Shown here: positions 1 to 9,704 of the stretch, piece after piece | How positions within the stretch are numbered: the first letter of the stretch is position 1 | How the letters are laid out: each line of letters begins with the position of its first letter | Source: Thauera carbonicopians | GTDB lineage: Bacteria; Pseudomonadota; Gammaproteobacteria; Burkholderiales; Rhodocyclaceae | NCBI RefSeq assembly: GCF_025699485.1 | Contig: NZ_JANUXN010000001.1 | Coordinates: 186,001-250,000 of the forward strand | Length of the DNA: 64,000 nucleotides | Reading direction: 5' to 3' | The notes under the pieces: generated by a model | Seen by the model: the letters and a program-made list of their open reading frames with translations, nothing else | Databases searched by the model: none | What the model was told of the DNA's origin: nothing | Made by a program: the position numbers and the translations under genes

Positions 1-1
1 G

Positions 2-124
2 GCGGAGATTGCGCTGGCCTTCCGCGAGAACGCCGAGCTCGGCAAGGCGGGTGCGCAGGACGAGGCCTTCCGCCGCCTGTTCTCGCGCCTGATGAACCTG
101 CGCGCCGGCCGCCCCACGTATTGA
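2..124 (+). CDS. C-terminal fragment of an unrecognised protein
   Basis: An open frame enters from the left edge and stops with TGA at 122-124, giving about 40 residues that end in NLRAGRPTY. The fragment is charged and helical in character (FRENAELGKAGAQDEAFRRL). It is too short for me to assign a family. It is followed by a strong GC hairpin and then by dmpR on the same strand, so it probably belongs to a separate upstream transcription unit. Confidence 0.55.
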   Translation, partial: AEIALAFRENAELGKAGAQDEAFRRLFSRLMNLRAGRPTY

Positions 125-144
125 CATCGGATACGGCGGTGCGC

Positions 145-172
145 GCGCGGGCCGCTTCAGGCCGGCCCGCGC
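145..172 (+). terminator. Rho-independent-like hairpin downstream of the edge gene
   Basis: GCGCGGGCC (145-153) and GGCCCGCGC (164-172) are perfect 9-bp arms around a 10-nt loop, 20 nt after the stop codon of the partial gene. There is no long T-run after it, so termination strength is uncertain. Confidence 0.5.
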
Positions 173-321
173 CTTGCCGGCCTCTACACTTTGGTGCGCC
201 AGTCGCGTAACGTGGCGCCTCGTGTGGCCGGCCGAGGCCACTTGGAACAGACCGGCCGGCGCCGGGCCCCCCGCGATGCGGGCGGCGCGGCGCGTCTCAG
301 AGCCGGATGCGGAGCGAGGAC

Positions 322-2004
<1,683 letters not shown>

Positions 2005-2007
2005 AGG

Positions 2008-2028
2008 CCGGCCCAGCCGCCGGGCCGG
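2008..2028 (+). terminator. Weak hairpin after dmpR
   Basis: CCGGCCC (2008-2014) pairs with GGGCCGG (2022-2028) immediately after the dmpR stop. No T-run follows, so this may only stabilise the 3' end of the transcript. Confidence 0.35.
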
Positions 2029-2034
2029 GCCGCA

Positions 2035-2143
2035 TCAGGCCGATTGCAGGGTGCGGCCGACCAGGGCGAGCAATTCGCCGGGGCCGACCGCTTCGCCGAA
2101 GGCACCCGTGCGCGTAGCTGTAGAACAGAACCACCGGCTCCAT
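2035..2143 (-). pseudogene. Small minus-strand gene remnant with intact ribosome site and apparent frameshift
   Basis: On the minus strand an ATG at 2143 is preceded by GGAGGAG with a 7-nt spacer, an excellent ribosome site. The frame begins MEPVVLFYSYAHG and then becomes Arg/Pro-rich and unlike protein. Shifting frame near 2100 gives GAFGEAVGPGELLALVGRT and a stop at 2035, which looks like ordinary coding sequence. The simplest reading is a short gene of about 35 residues with a one-base indel. No family is recognised. It lies between dmpR and the phenol promoter, opposite to both. Confidence 0.4.
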
Positions 2144-2400
2144 GGCAGTGCTCCTCCGATTCGCGGCCCGGTTTTCAGCTTGGATCAGATTCGTTCCTCA
2201 GTGAGCGCGGCGGCGGAGCCTTGCCTGGCCTGGAGGCGCCGAGGACGACCGGCGGCGGCGCGGCTCCGCGGCATTGCTGCGCTGCACCGTGACGTTTTCG
2301 TCAGGCTGGCGGCGCGGGCGGACCAAAGCGTCAGGCCTGGCGCCGCGGGGCCCCTGCCGATTTCAATGAAATGTCAATGAATACATGAGCTTGTCGATCA

Positions 2401-2416
2401 TGGCACGGTCTCTGCA
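2401..2416 (+). promoter_or_regulatory. Sigma-54 (-24/-12) promoter of the phenol operon
   Basis: TGGCACGGTCTCTGCA matches the sigma-54 consensus TGGCAC-N5-TTGCA with the invariant GG and GC separated by 10 nt; only the first T of TTGC is changed to C. It lies 95 nt before the first operon gene and downstream of dmpR. The stretch upstream (about 2150-2380) should hold the DmpR activating sites. Two CAATGAA direct repeats lie at about 2364-2381, but I could not identify clear palindromic sites. Confidence 0.85.
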
Positions 2417-2510
2417 TAAAGAATGGTGAAGTTTTGATAAGTGGGTTTGATGCTTGACGGATCGGTCAGGCGCCTTGCCCGCACTCACCGTTGAACAAGG
2501 AGACAAGAAG

Positions 2511-3446
2511 ATGGCCATGACAGGAGTCCTGCGACCGGGGCACGTGCAGCTCAGGGTGATGAATCTCGACGATGCCGTTCGCCATTACCGCGACATCATG
2601 GGCTTGACCGAAACCGGGCGCGACGCCGGGGGGCGGGTTTATCTCAAATGCCGCGACGAGATCGACCACCACAGCGTGGTGCTGCGCGAAGCCGACTGCG
2701 CGGGGCTGGATTTCATCGGCTTCAAGGTGCTCGACGAGGCCACGCTGGACCGCTTCGAAGCCGAGCTGCGCGCCTATGGCCTGGACACCACGCGCCTGCC
2801 CGCGGGCGACCTGCTGGAGACCGGCGAGAGGGTGCGCTTCCAGGTGCCGTCCGGGCACTGGTTTGAGCTGTACGCGAAGAAGAGCGCCGTCGGCAACGGT
2901 TGCGGGCTGGTCGACCCGACGCCGTGGGCGCCCGAGAACAAGCGCGGCATGGCGCCGCTGCGTCTCGACCATGCCTTGCTGTACGGGCCGAACATCGGCG
3001 AAGTGCAGAAGATCTTCACCGAGGTGCTGGGGTTCACGCTGGTCGAGCGGGTGCTCAACCCCGAGGGCAACGCCAACCTGATCATCTTCCTGAACTGCTC
3101 GATCAAGTCGCACGACATCGCCTTCGCCGAGTACCCCGAGCCGGGCAAGCTGCACCACTGTTCCTTCCTGATGGAAAGCTGGGAAGACGTGCTGCGCGCC
3201 GGCGACATCATGTCCATGCACAAGGTGCCGGTGGACATCGGGCCGACCCGCCACGGCGTCACGCGCGGCCGCACCATCTATGCCTGGGACCCCTCCGGCA
3301 ACCGCTTCGAGACCTTCAAGGAAGACCGCCAGCCCTATCCCGACCACGAGCCGCTGACCTGGACCTTCGAGGCGCTGGGCGCGGGCGGCGGGCTGGACTA
3401 CGTCCAGCGCAAGCTGCACGAAACCTTCCTCACCGTCGTGACCTGA
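2511..3446 (+). CDS. dmpB: Catechol 2,3-dioxygenase (extradiol, type I VOC fold)
   Basis: The enzyme opens catechol next to the hydroxyl groups to give 2-hydroxymuconic semialdehyde, the entry step of the meta pathway. At 311 aa it has the usual two-module size. The Fe(II) ligands are visible as His154 (RLDHALLYGP), His215 (LHHCSF) and Glu267 (NRFETFKED). The ATG at 2511 has AAGGAGAC 8 nt upstream; an upstream in-frame ATG at 2454 lacks a ribosome site. Unusually it is the first gene after the sigma-54 promoter, ahead of the phenol hydroxylase genes. In the archetypal Pseudomonas dmp operon it follows them. Confidence 0.95.
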   Translation: MAMTGVLRPGHVQLRVMNLDDAVRHYRDIMGLTETGRDAGGRVYLKCRDEIDHHSVVLREADCAGLDFIGFKVLDEATLDRFEAELRAYGLDTTRLPAGDLLETGERVRFQVPSGHWFELYAKKSAVGNGCGLVDPTPWAPENKRGMAPLRLDHALLYGPNIGEVQKIFTEVLGFTLVERVLNPEGNANLIIFLNCSIKSHDIAFAEYPEPGKLHHCSFLMESWEDVLRAGDIMSMHKVPVDIGPTRHGVTRGRTIYAWDPSGNRFETFKEDRQPYPDHEPLTWTFEALGAGGGLDYVQRKLHETFLTVVT

Positions 3447-3456
3447 GGCGGCCGCC

Positions 3457-3735
3457 ATGGCAGTCACCGAAACCAGTGCGGCGCCGGCCTTCGACACCGC
3501 CCGGCGCTTCGTGCGCGTCACCGGCGAACGGCCGAACGGCTTCGTCGAATTCGACTTCGCCATCGGCGAGCCCGAACTCTTCGTCGAGCTGATCCTGGGC
3601 CGCGACGCCTTCAGCGAGTTCTGCGCCGCCAACGCGGTGGAATTCCTGCCGCCGGCGGACGGCGACGCGGGCGGCAAGACGCCCGACGACTTCGACTGGC
3701 GGCTCGCCGACGCCACCCACACCCGATTCCGATGA
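3457..3735 (+). CDS. dmpK: Phenol hydroxylase assembly subunit DmpK (P0)
   Basis: This small (92 aa) acidic protein opens the phenol hydroxylase gene set. Residues such as RFVRVTGERPNGFVEFDFA and the DDFDWRL segment fit the DmpK/PhhK family. That family is not part of the active hydroxylase but helps assemble the di-iron oxygenase. It starts 10 nt after the dioxygenase stop and is followed 43 nt later by dmpL, consistent with one transcript. Confidence 0.85.
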   Translation: MAVTETSAAPAFDTARRFVRVTGERPNGFVEFDFAIGEPELFVELILGRDAFSEFCAANAVEFLPPADGDAGGKTPDDFDWRLADATHTRFR

Positions 3736-3778
3736 ACAGCAGGCGCCGTCCCCCCGGGGGCGGCGCAGGAGGGAAAAC

Positions 3779-4771
3779 ATGCAGATCGACCTTCGCACCG
3801 TCAGCATCCAGCCGCAGCGCAACGCCTTCGACCACCTGGTCCGCCGCTTCGGCGACAAGCCGGCGTCGCGCTACCAGGAAGGCAGCTACGACATCCAGGC
3901 CGCCGAGAACCTGCACTACCGGCCGACCTGGGACCCGGAGCAGCAGCTCTACGACGCCGGCATCACCCGCATCGTCATGCGGGACTGGTACGCGCTGAAG
4001 GACCCGCGCCAGTTCTACTACAGCACCTACACCCTGACGCGCGCGCGCCAGCAGGACACGACCGAGGCCAACTTCGCCTTCGTCGAGTCGCGCGGCCTGG
4101 CCGACAGGCTGGCCCCCGAACTGCGCGAGGCCGTGCTGCGCCTGCTGGTGCCGCTGCGCCACGCGGCCTGGGGCGCCAACCAGAACAACACCTTCATCTG
4201 CGGCTACGGCTTCGGCACCACCTTCACCCAGCCCTGCATGTACCACGCCATGGACAGCCTCGGCATCGCCCAGTACCTGTCCCGCCTGGGCATGCTGCTG
4301 GGCGATGTGGACGCGCTCGACGCCGGCAAGGCCGCCTGGCTCGACGGTCCGGCCTGGCAGCCGCTGCGGCGCTACGTCGAGGACTGCATGGTGGTGCGCG
4401 ACCCGTTCGAGCTGTTCGTGGCGCAGAACGCCGCGCTCGACGGCCTGCTGTATCCGCTGGTCTACGGCCGCATCGTCGATGACGAGCTGTCGGCCAGGGG
4501 GGCGAGCGCGGTGGCGATGCTGACCCAGTTCATGGCCGAGTGGTTCGACGAGACGCGCAAGTGGGTGGATGCGGTGCTCAAGACCGCGGCCGCCGAGTCC
4601 GACCACAACCGCGAGGTCCTGCAGGGCTGGATGGCGCACTGGAGCGACCGCGCCGCCGCCGCGCTGGTGCCGGTCGTCGAGCTGGTGCTCGGCGCGGACG
4701 CCGACGAGGCCGTCGCCGCGCACATCGCCGCGTTCAAGGCCCGCATCCACAAGACCGGAATCCCTTTCTGA
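3779..4771 (+). CDS. dmpL: Phenol hydroxylase beta subunit DmpL (P1)
   Basis: This is the accessory beta subunit of the multicomponent phenol 2-monooxygenase; it forms the structural (alpha-beta-gamma)2 oxygenase core with DmpN and DmpO. It has 330 aa, the family length, and shows the AMO/methane-monooxygenase beta-type ferritin-like helices without metal ligands. Conserved stretches include MRDWYALKDPRQFYYSTYT and AWGANQNNTF. A good ribosome site (AGGAGGG) precedes the ATG at 3779. Confidence 0.93.
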   Translation: MQIDLRTVSIQPQRNAFDHLVRRFGDKPASRYQEGSYDIQAAENLHYRPTWDPEQQLYDAGITRIVMRDWYALKDPRQFYYSTYTLTRARQQDTTEANFAFVESRGLADRLAPELREAVLRLLVPLRHAAWGANQNNTFICGYGFGTTFTQPCMYHAMDSLGIAQYLSRLGMLLGDVDALDAGKAAWLDGPAWQPLRRYVEDCMVVRDPFELFVAQNAALDGLLYPLVYGRIVDDELSARGASAVAMLTQFMAEWFDETRKWVDAVLKTAAAESDHNREVLQGWMAHWSDRAAAALVPVVELVLGADADEAVAAHIAAFKARIHKTGIPF

Positions 4772-4780
4772 GGAAACACG

Positions 4781-5050
4781 ATGTCCACCGTATTCATCGC
4801 CTTGCAGGCCAATGAGGAAACCCGCCCGATCATCGACGCCATCGAGATCGACAACCCGCAGGCGGTCGTCAACCGCCAGCCGGCGATGGTCAAGATCGAC
4901 GCGCCGGGGCGGCTCGTGGTGCGCCGCGAGACCATCGAGGCGCAGCTCGGGCGCGCCTACGACCTGCAGGAGCTGCAGATCAACCTGATCACCCTGTCGG
5001 GCAACGTGGACGAGGACGAGGACACGCTGACCCTGAGCTGGAACGAATGA
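4781..5050 (+). CDS. dmpM: Phenol hydroxylase effector/coupling protein DmpM (P2)
   Basis: This cofactorless regulatory protein of 89 aa belongs to the MmoB/DmpM family. It binds the oxygenase and couples electron delivery to hydroxylation. The family features FIALQANEETRPIIDAIE and ITLSGNVDEDEDTLTLSWNE are visible. It starts 9 nt after dmpL with GAGGAAA upstream, and its end abuts the dmpN start region. Confidence 0.93.
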   Translation: MSTVFIALQANEETRPIIDAIEIDNPQAVVNRQPAMVKIDAPGRLVVRRETIEAQLGRAYDLQELQINLITLSGNVDEDEDTLTLSWNE

Positions 5051-5064
5051 GCGAGGCAAACACC

Positions 5065-6582
5065 ATGGATATGAAAGCCACCAAGAAAAAGCTGGGCATG
5101 AAGGAGCGCTACCGCATCCTGACCCGCGACCTGGGCTGGGAACCGGGCTACCAGTCGAAGAAGGCCATCTTCCCCTATGTCGAGTACGAAGGCATCAAGG
5201 TGCACGACTGGGACAAATGGGAAGACCCCTTCCGCCTGACGATGGACGCCTACTGGAAGTACCAGGCGGAGAAGGAGCGCAAGTTCTACGCCATCATCGA
5301 CGCCCATGCGCAGAACAACGGCCACCTCAACCTGACCGATGCGCGCTACCTGTCGGCGCTGAAGATCTTCCTGCAGGCCATCAGCCCGGGCGAATACGCC
5401 GCGCACAAGGGCTTCGCCCGCATCGGCCGCGAGTTTCCGGGCGTCGGCACGCAGGTCGCCTGCCAGATGCAGGCGATCGACGAGATCCGCCACGCCCAGA
5501 CGCAGATCCACGCGATGTCGAACTACAACCGCTACTACGACGGCTTTCATGCCTTCGCGGATGCGCGCGACCGCATCTGGTACACCTCGGTCGCACGCTC
5601 GTTCTTCGACGACGCGATGTCGGCCGGGCCCTTCGAGTTCATGATCGCGATCGGCTTCTCGTTCGAGTATGTGCTGACCAACCTGCTGTTCGTGCCCTTC
5701 ATGTCGGGCGCGGCCTACAACGGCGACATGGCGACCGTCACCTTCGGCTTCTCCGCGCAGTCGGACGAGGCGCGCCACATGACGCTGGGGCTGGAGTGCA
5801 TCAAGTTCATGCTCGAACAGGATCCGGACAACCTGCCGATCGTGCAGGGCTGGATCGACAAGTGGTTCTGGCGCGGCTTCCGCGTGCTCGGCCTGGTCAG
5901 CACGATGATGGACTACATGCTGCCCAAGCGCGTGATGTCGTGGCGCGAGGCCTGGGAAATCTACGGCGTCGAGAACGGCGGCGCGCTGTTCCGCGACCTG
6001 GCGCGCTACGGCATCCGCCCGCCCAAGGGCTGGGACGACGCCGAGCAGGCCATCGACCACATGTCGCACCAGTTCATGCTCGGCCTCTACCAGTGGAGCT
6101 TCGGCACCGCCTTCCATAGCTGGATTCCGTCGGACGACGACATGGCCTGGCTGTCGGCGAAGTACCCGGACACCTTCGACCGCTACTACCGCCCGCGCTG
6201 GGCGCACATCAAGAAGCTCAAGGCCGCCGGCACGCCGTTCAAGAACTACGGCCTGGCCAGGCTGTGCCAGTGCTGCCAGCTGCCGTGCGTGTTCACCGAG
6301 CCCGGCGACCCGACGCTGACCTGCCACCGCGAGACGGTCTACAAGGGCGAGAAGTACCAGTTCTGCTCCGACGGCTGCAAGGACATCTTCGAGCACGAGC
6401 CCGAGAAGTACATCCAGGCCTGGCTGCCGATGCCGGCACTGTTCAGCGAGCTGGGCGGCGACGTCGCCGCATGGATGGACTGGGTCAGCCTGCGCGACGG
6501 CGCCGACAACGGCGACTACGACGGTTCGCGGGACCAGCGCCACTTCGACGAATGGCGCGGGCTCGCGACCTCGAACCTGTGA
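5065..6582 (+). CDS. dmpN: Phenol hydroxylase alpha (di-iron oxygenase) subunit DmpN (P3)
   Basis: This is the catalytic subunit that hydroxylates phenol to catechol at a carboxylate-bridged di-iron centre. The two ExxH pairs are Glu140/His143 (DEIRH) and Glu235/His238 (DEARH). The C-terminal part carries a YHS-like metal-binding segment (FCSDGCKDIFEHEPEKYIQ). The start at 5065 (505 aa) is preferred because GAGG precedes it and the N-terminus MDMKATKKKLGMKERYR then aligns in length with DmpN. An alternative ATG at 5047 overlaps the dmpM stop. All conserved blocks (AGPFEF, TNLLFVPFMSGAAYNGDM) are intact. Confidence 0.95.
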   Translation: MDMKATKKKLGMKERYRILTRDLGWEPGYQSKKAIFPYVEYEGIKVHDWDKWEDPFRLTMDAYWKYQAEKERKFYAIIDAHAQNNGHLNLTDARYLSALKIFLQAISPGEYAAHKGFARIGREFPGVGTQVACQMQAIDEIRHAQTQIHAMSNYNRYYDGFHAFADARDRIWYTSVARSFFDDAMSAGPFEFMIAIGFSFEYVLTNLLFVPFMSGAAYNGDMATVTFGFSAQSDEARHMTLGLECIKFMLEQDPDNLPIVQGWIDKWFWRGFRVLGLVSTMMDYMLPKRVMSWREAWEIYGVENGGALFRDLARYGIRPPKGWDDAEQAIDHMSHQFMLGLYQWSFGTAFHSWIPSDDDMAWLSAKYPDTFDRYYRPRWAHIKKLKAAGTPFKNYGLARLCQCCQLPCVFTEPGDPTLTCHRETVYKGEKYQFCSDGCKDIFEHEPEKYIQAWLPMPALFSELGGDVAAWMDWVSLRDGADNGDYDGSRDQRHFDEWRGLATSNL

Positions 6583-6613
6583 CCCGCGCCCACCAACACA
6601 AGGAGACTCGACA

Positions 6614-6970
6614 ATGGCTGTCACCTCACTGAAGGAATACATCGGCGTCGCCCGCGACCGCGTGGAGAACTACGGCGGCAAGCAGATCGTGTACCTGAGC
6701 TGGGACCACCACCTGCTGTTCGCCGCGCCGCTGATGCTGTGCCTGCCGCCGGCCACGCCGTTCGGCGAGGTGCTGCGGGGGCCGCTCGCGGCGCTGCTGC
6801 AGGCCGACCCCGACGCCGCCGCGCTGGACTGGAACGAGGTCGAGTGGCTGAAGGACAACCAGCCCTTCGTCCCGGACCCGTCGCTGAGCCTCGCCGGCAA
6901 CGGCATCGGCCACAAGGACCAGCTCCGCTTCCGCACGCCCGGGCGGAACACCCTGCTGGCCGCCGCATGA
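6614..6970 (+). CDS. dmpO: Phenol hydroxylase gamma subunit DmpO (P4)
   Basis: This 118-aa protein is the small gamma subunit of the oxygenase core. The sequence VYLSWDHHLLFAAPLMLCLPP fits the DmpO/TouB-like family. AAGGAG lies 8 nt before the ATG. It sits between dmpN and dmpP as in all dmp/phc/mop-type operons, with only 10 nt to dmpP. Confidence 0.88.
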   Translation: MAVTSLKEYIGVARDRVENYGGKQIVYLSWDHHLLFAAPLMLCLPPATPFGEVLRGPLAALLQADPDAAALDWNEVEWLKDNQPFVPDPSLSLAGNGIGHKDQLRFRTPGRNTLLAAA

Positions 6971-6980
6971 AGGGGCGAGG

Positions 6981-8042
6981 ATGAGCTACGAACTGACCAT
7001 CGAGCCGCTGGGCCAGACGATCGAGATCGAGGCGGGGCAGACCATCCTCGACGCGGCCCTGCGCGCCGGCATCTACCTGCCCCACGCCTGCTGCCACGGC
7101 CTGTGCGCGACCTGCAAGGTGCAGGTCAGCGACGGCGAGATCGACCACGGCGAGGCCTCGAGCTTCGCGCTGATGGATTTCGAGCGCGACGAGGGCAAGT
7201 GCCTGGCGTGCTGTGCGCGGGCCGAAAGCGACCTCGTGATCGAGGCCGAGATCGAGGAGGACCTGGACGCCGAGAACCTGCCGGTGCGCGATTTCGACGG
7301 CGTCGTCAGCCGCATCGAAACGTTGACGCCGACGATCAAGGGCGTGTGGATCGCGCTCGACGAGCCCGCCGGCATCCGCTTCCAGGCCGGGCAGTACATC
7401 AACCTGGAACTGCCCGGCGGCATCGGCAGCCGCGCGTTCTCGATCGCGAGCGCGCCGTCGCGGGCGGGAGAGGTCGAACTCAACATCCGCATCGTGCCCG
7501 GCGGCGAAGGCACGGCCTACGTGCACGAGCGCATGCAGGCGGGGGAACAGGTGCGCATCACCGGCCCCTACGGGCGCTTCTTCGTCAAGAAGTCGGCGCG
7601 CGTTCCGCTGCTCTTCATGGCGGGCGGCTCTGGCCTGTCGAGCCCGCGCGCGATGATCCTCGACCTGCTCGAGGAAGGCTTCGCGCTGCCGGTCACGCTC
7701 GTCTACGGGCAGCGCAGCCGCGAGGAGCTCTACTACCACGAGGAGTTCGTCGCGCTGGCCGGGAAGCATGCCAACTTCCGCTACGTGCCGGCCCTGTCGC
7801 ACGAGCCGGAAGGAACGGACTGGACGGGGTTCCGCGGCTTCGTGCACGAGGCGGCGAAAGCGGCTTTCGACAACGACTTCCGCGGCCACAAGGCCTACCT
7901 GTGCGGGCCGCCGCTGATGATAGACGCCTGCATCACGACGCTGATGCAGGGGCGCCTGTTCGAGCGCGACATCTACACCGAGAAGTTCATCTCGGCGGCC
8001 GATGCGCAGCAGGTGCGCAGCCCCTTGTTCAAGGCGATCTGA
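6981..8042 (+). CDS. dmpP: Phenol hydroxylase reductase DmpP (P5), [2Fe-2S] and FAD
   Basis: This is the electron transfer component that passes electrons from NADH through FAD and a [2Fe-2S] cluster to the oxygenase. The N-terminal ferredoxin domain has Cys37, Cys42, Cys45 and Cys77 (CX4CX2CX31C). Next come an FAD domain with SRAFSIAS and GPYGRFF and an NAD domain with MAGGSGLSSPRAM and LCGPPLMID. Its 353 aa is the usual length. It is the last hydroxylase gene before a strong terminator-like hairpin. Confidence 0.95.
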   Translation: MSYELTIEPLGQTIEIEAGQTILDAALRAGIYLPHACCHGLCATCKVQVSDGEIDHGEASSFALMDFERDEGKCLACCARAESDLVIEAEIEEDLDAENLPVRDFDGVVSRIETLTPTIKGVWIALDEPAGIRFQAGQYINLELPGGIGSRAFSIASAPSRAGEVELNIRIVPGGEGTAYVHERMQAGEQVRITGPYGRFFVKKSARVPLLFMAGGSGLSSPRAMILDLLEEGFALPVTLVYGQRSREELYYHEEFVALAGKHANFRYVPALSHEPEGTDWTGFRGFVHEAAKAAFDNDFRGHKAYLCGPPLMIDACITTLMQGRLFERDIYTEKFISAADAQQVRSPLFKAI

Positions 8043-8057
8043 GCCGGTTTGCGCGCG

Positions 8058-8085
8058 GGGAGGCGCGTGTCCGCGCCTCCCTTTT
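8058..8085 (+). terminator. Strong intrinsic terminator between the phenol hydroxylase and lower-pathway genes
   Basis: GGGAGGCGCG (8058-8067) and CGCGCCTCCC (8072-8081) are perfect 10-bp arms with a 4-nt loop followed by TTTT. It lies 15 nt after dmpP, so transcription from the sigma-54 promoter should be reduced here and the lower pathway probably has its own promoter. Confidence 0.85.
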
Positions 8086-8096
8086 CGTTGCGCCAG

Positions 8097-8119
8097 ATCG
8101 ATACTTTAAAGGTATCGAT
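8097..8119. promoter_or_regulatory. Palindromic operator candidate ahead of the lower meta pathway
   Basis: ATCGATAC (8097-8104) and GTATCGAT (8112-8119) are perfect 8-bp inverted arms around TTTAAAG. The element sits just after the terminator and about 115 nt before dmpC, at the edge of an unusually AT-rich stretch (8100-8170) that looks like a promoter. The protein that binds it is unknown. Confidence 0.6.
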
Positions 8120-8234
8120 AATTAGATAACAAAGTATTAGACGGTATTTCTCTTCTTTCTTAGACTCGTTTTCGAAGGTCGGGGCGATGCGTATCGCCGC
8201 CGGCACGAGTGACACATCCATACCTGGGGGGAGC

Positions 8235-9695
8235 ATGCGTCTTGTAGACAATTTCATCGCGGGCGAATATCTGGCGTCAGCCTCGGGCCGCCGTTTCGAC
8301 AAGCGCTCGCCGCTCGACGACCGCGTCATCGCCTCGGTCGCCGAGGCGGGGCGCGGCGAGGTCGATGCCGCGGTCGGCGCCGCCCGCGCGGCGCTGGCGG
8401 GCGAGTGGGGGGCGCTGACGACGGAGCAGCGCGTCGACCTGCTCCATGGCGTCGCCAACGAGATCACCCGCCGCTTCGAGGACTTCGTCGCCGCCGAGAT
8501 GGCCGATACCGGGCAGCCGGGCCACGTCATGCGCCACGTGTTCATCCCGCGCGGCGCGGCCAACTTCAAGGTCTTCGCCGACGTCGTCAAGAACGTGGCG
8601 TCCGAGTCCTTCCGCATGGCGACGCCGGACGGGCAGGGCGCGCTGAACTACGCGATCCGCGTGCCCAAGGGCGTGGTCGGGGTCATCTGTCCGTGGAACG
8701 CGCCCTTCATGCTGATGACCTGGAAGGTGGGGCCGGCGCTGGCCTGCGGCAACACCGTGGTGGTCAAGCCGTCGGAGGAGTCGCCGCAGACGGCGGCGCT
8801 GCTCGGCGAGGTGATGAACGCCGTCGGCGTGCCGAAGGGCGTCTACAACGTCGTCCACGGCTTCGGGCCGGACTCGGCCGGCGAATTCCTGACTCATCAC
8901 GCCGGCGTCGATGCGATCACCTTCACCGGCGAGACGCGCACCGGCGCGGCGATCATGAAGGCCGCCTCCGAGGGCATGCGCGACGTCTCCTTCGAGCTGG
9001 GCGGCAAGAACGCCGGCATCGTCTTCGCCGACTGCGATTTCGACGCCGCGGTCGAGGGCATCTTCCGCGCCGCCTTCCTCAACACCGGCCAGGTCTGCCT
9101 GGGCACCGAGCGCGTCTATGTCGAGCGGCCGATCTTCGCGCGCTTCGTGCAGGCGCTCAAGGCCAGGGCCGAGACGGTGAAGTACGGCCGCCCCGAGGCG
9201 CGCGATGCCGACTACGGGCCGCTGATCAGCCAGGAGCACCGCCGCAAGGTGCTGTCCTACTACCGCAAGGCGGTGGAGGAGGGCGCCACCGTGGTCACCG
9301 GCGGCGGCGTGCCCGAGATGCCGGAAGAACTCGCCGGCGGTGCCTGGGTGCAGCCGACGATCTGGACCGGCCTGGCCGACGACGCCGCCGTGGTGCGCGA
9401 GGAAATCTTCGGGCCGTGCTGCCATGTCCGCCCCTTCGATTCCGAGGACGAGGTCGTCGGCCTCGCCAACGACACCGTGTATGGCCTGTCCACGACGATC
9501 TGGACCACCAGCCTGGCGCGCGCGCACCGCGTCGCCGCGCGCGTCGAGGTGGGCATCACCTGGGTGAACAGCTGGTTCCTGCGCGACCTGCGCACGCCTT
9601 TCGGCGGTTCGAAGCAGTCCGGCATCGGGCGCGAGGGCGGGGTGCATTCCCTGGAGTTCTACACCGAGACGCGCAACATCTGCGTCAAGCTCTGA
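8235..9695 (+). CDS. dmpC: 2-Hydroxymuconic semialdehyde dehydrogenase
   Basis: The enzyme oxidises the catechol ring-cleavage product to 4-oxalocrotonate with NAD+. It has 486 aa, the DmpC/XylG length, with the aldehyde dehydrogenase catalytic Glu254 (FELGGKN) and Cys288 (GQVCLG) and the PWNAPF motif. The start at 8235 follows GGGGGAG by 4 nt; an in-frame ATG at 8187 adds an unlikely tail. It opens the lower-pathway gene block, and the dehydrogenase branch is the only one encoded here. Confidence 0.94.
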   Translation: MRLVDNFIAGEYLASASGRRFDKRSPLDDRVIASVAEAGRGEVDAAVGAARAALAGEWGALTTEQRVDLLHGVANEITRRFEDFVAAEMADTGQPGHVMRHVFIPRGAANFKVFADVVKNVASESFRMATPDGQGALNYAIRVPKGVVGVICPWNAPFMLMTWKVGPALACGNTVVVKPSEESPQTAALLGEVMNAVGVPKGVYNVVHGFGPDSAGEFLTHHAGVDAITFTGETRTGAAIMKAASEGMRDVSFELGGKNAGIVFADCDFDAAVEGIFRAAFLNTGQVCLGTERVYVERPIFARFVQALKARAETVKYGRPEARDADYGPLISQEHRRKVLSYYRKAVEEGATVVTGGGVPEMPEELAGGAWVQPTIWTGLADDAAVVREEIFGPCCHVRPFDSEDEVVGLANDTVYGLSTTIWTTSLARAHRVAARVEVGITWVNSWFLRDLRTPFGGSKQSGIGREGGVHSLEFYTETRNICVKL

Positions 9696-9704
9696 GGCCG
9701 AATC

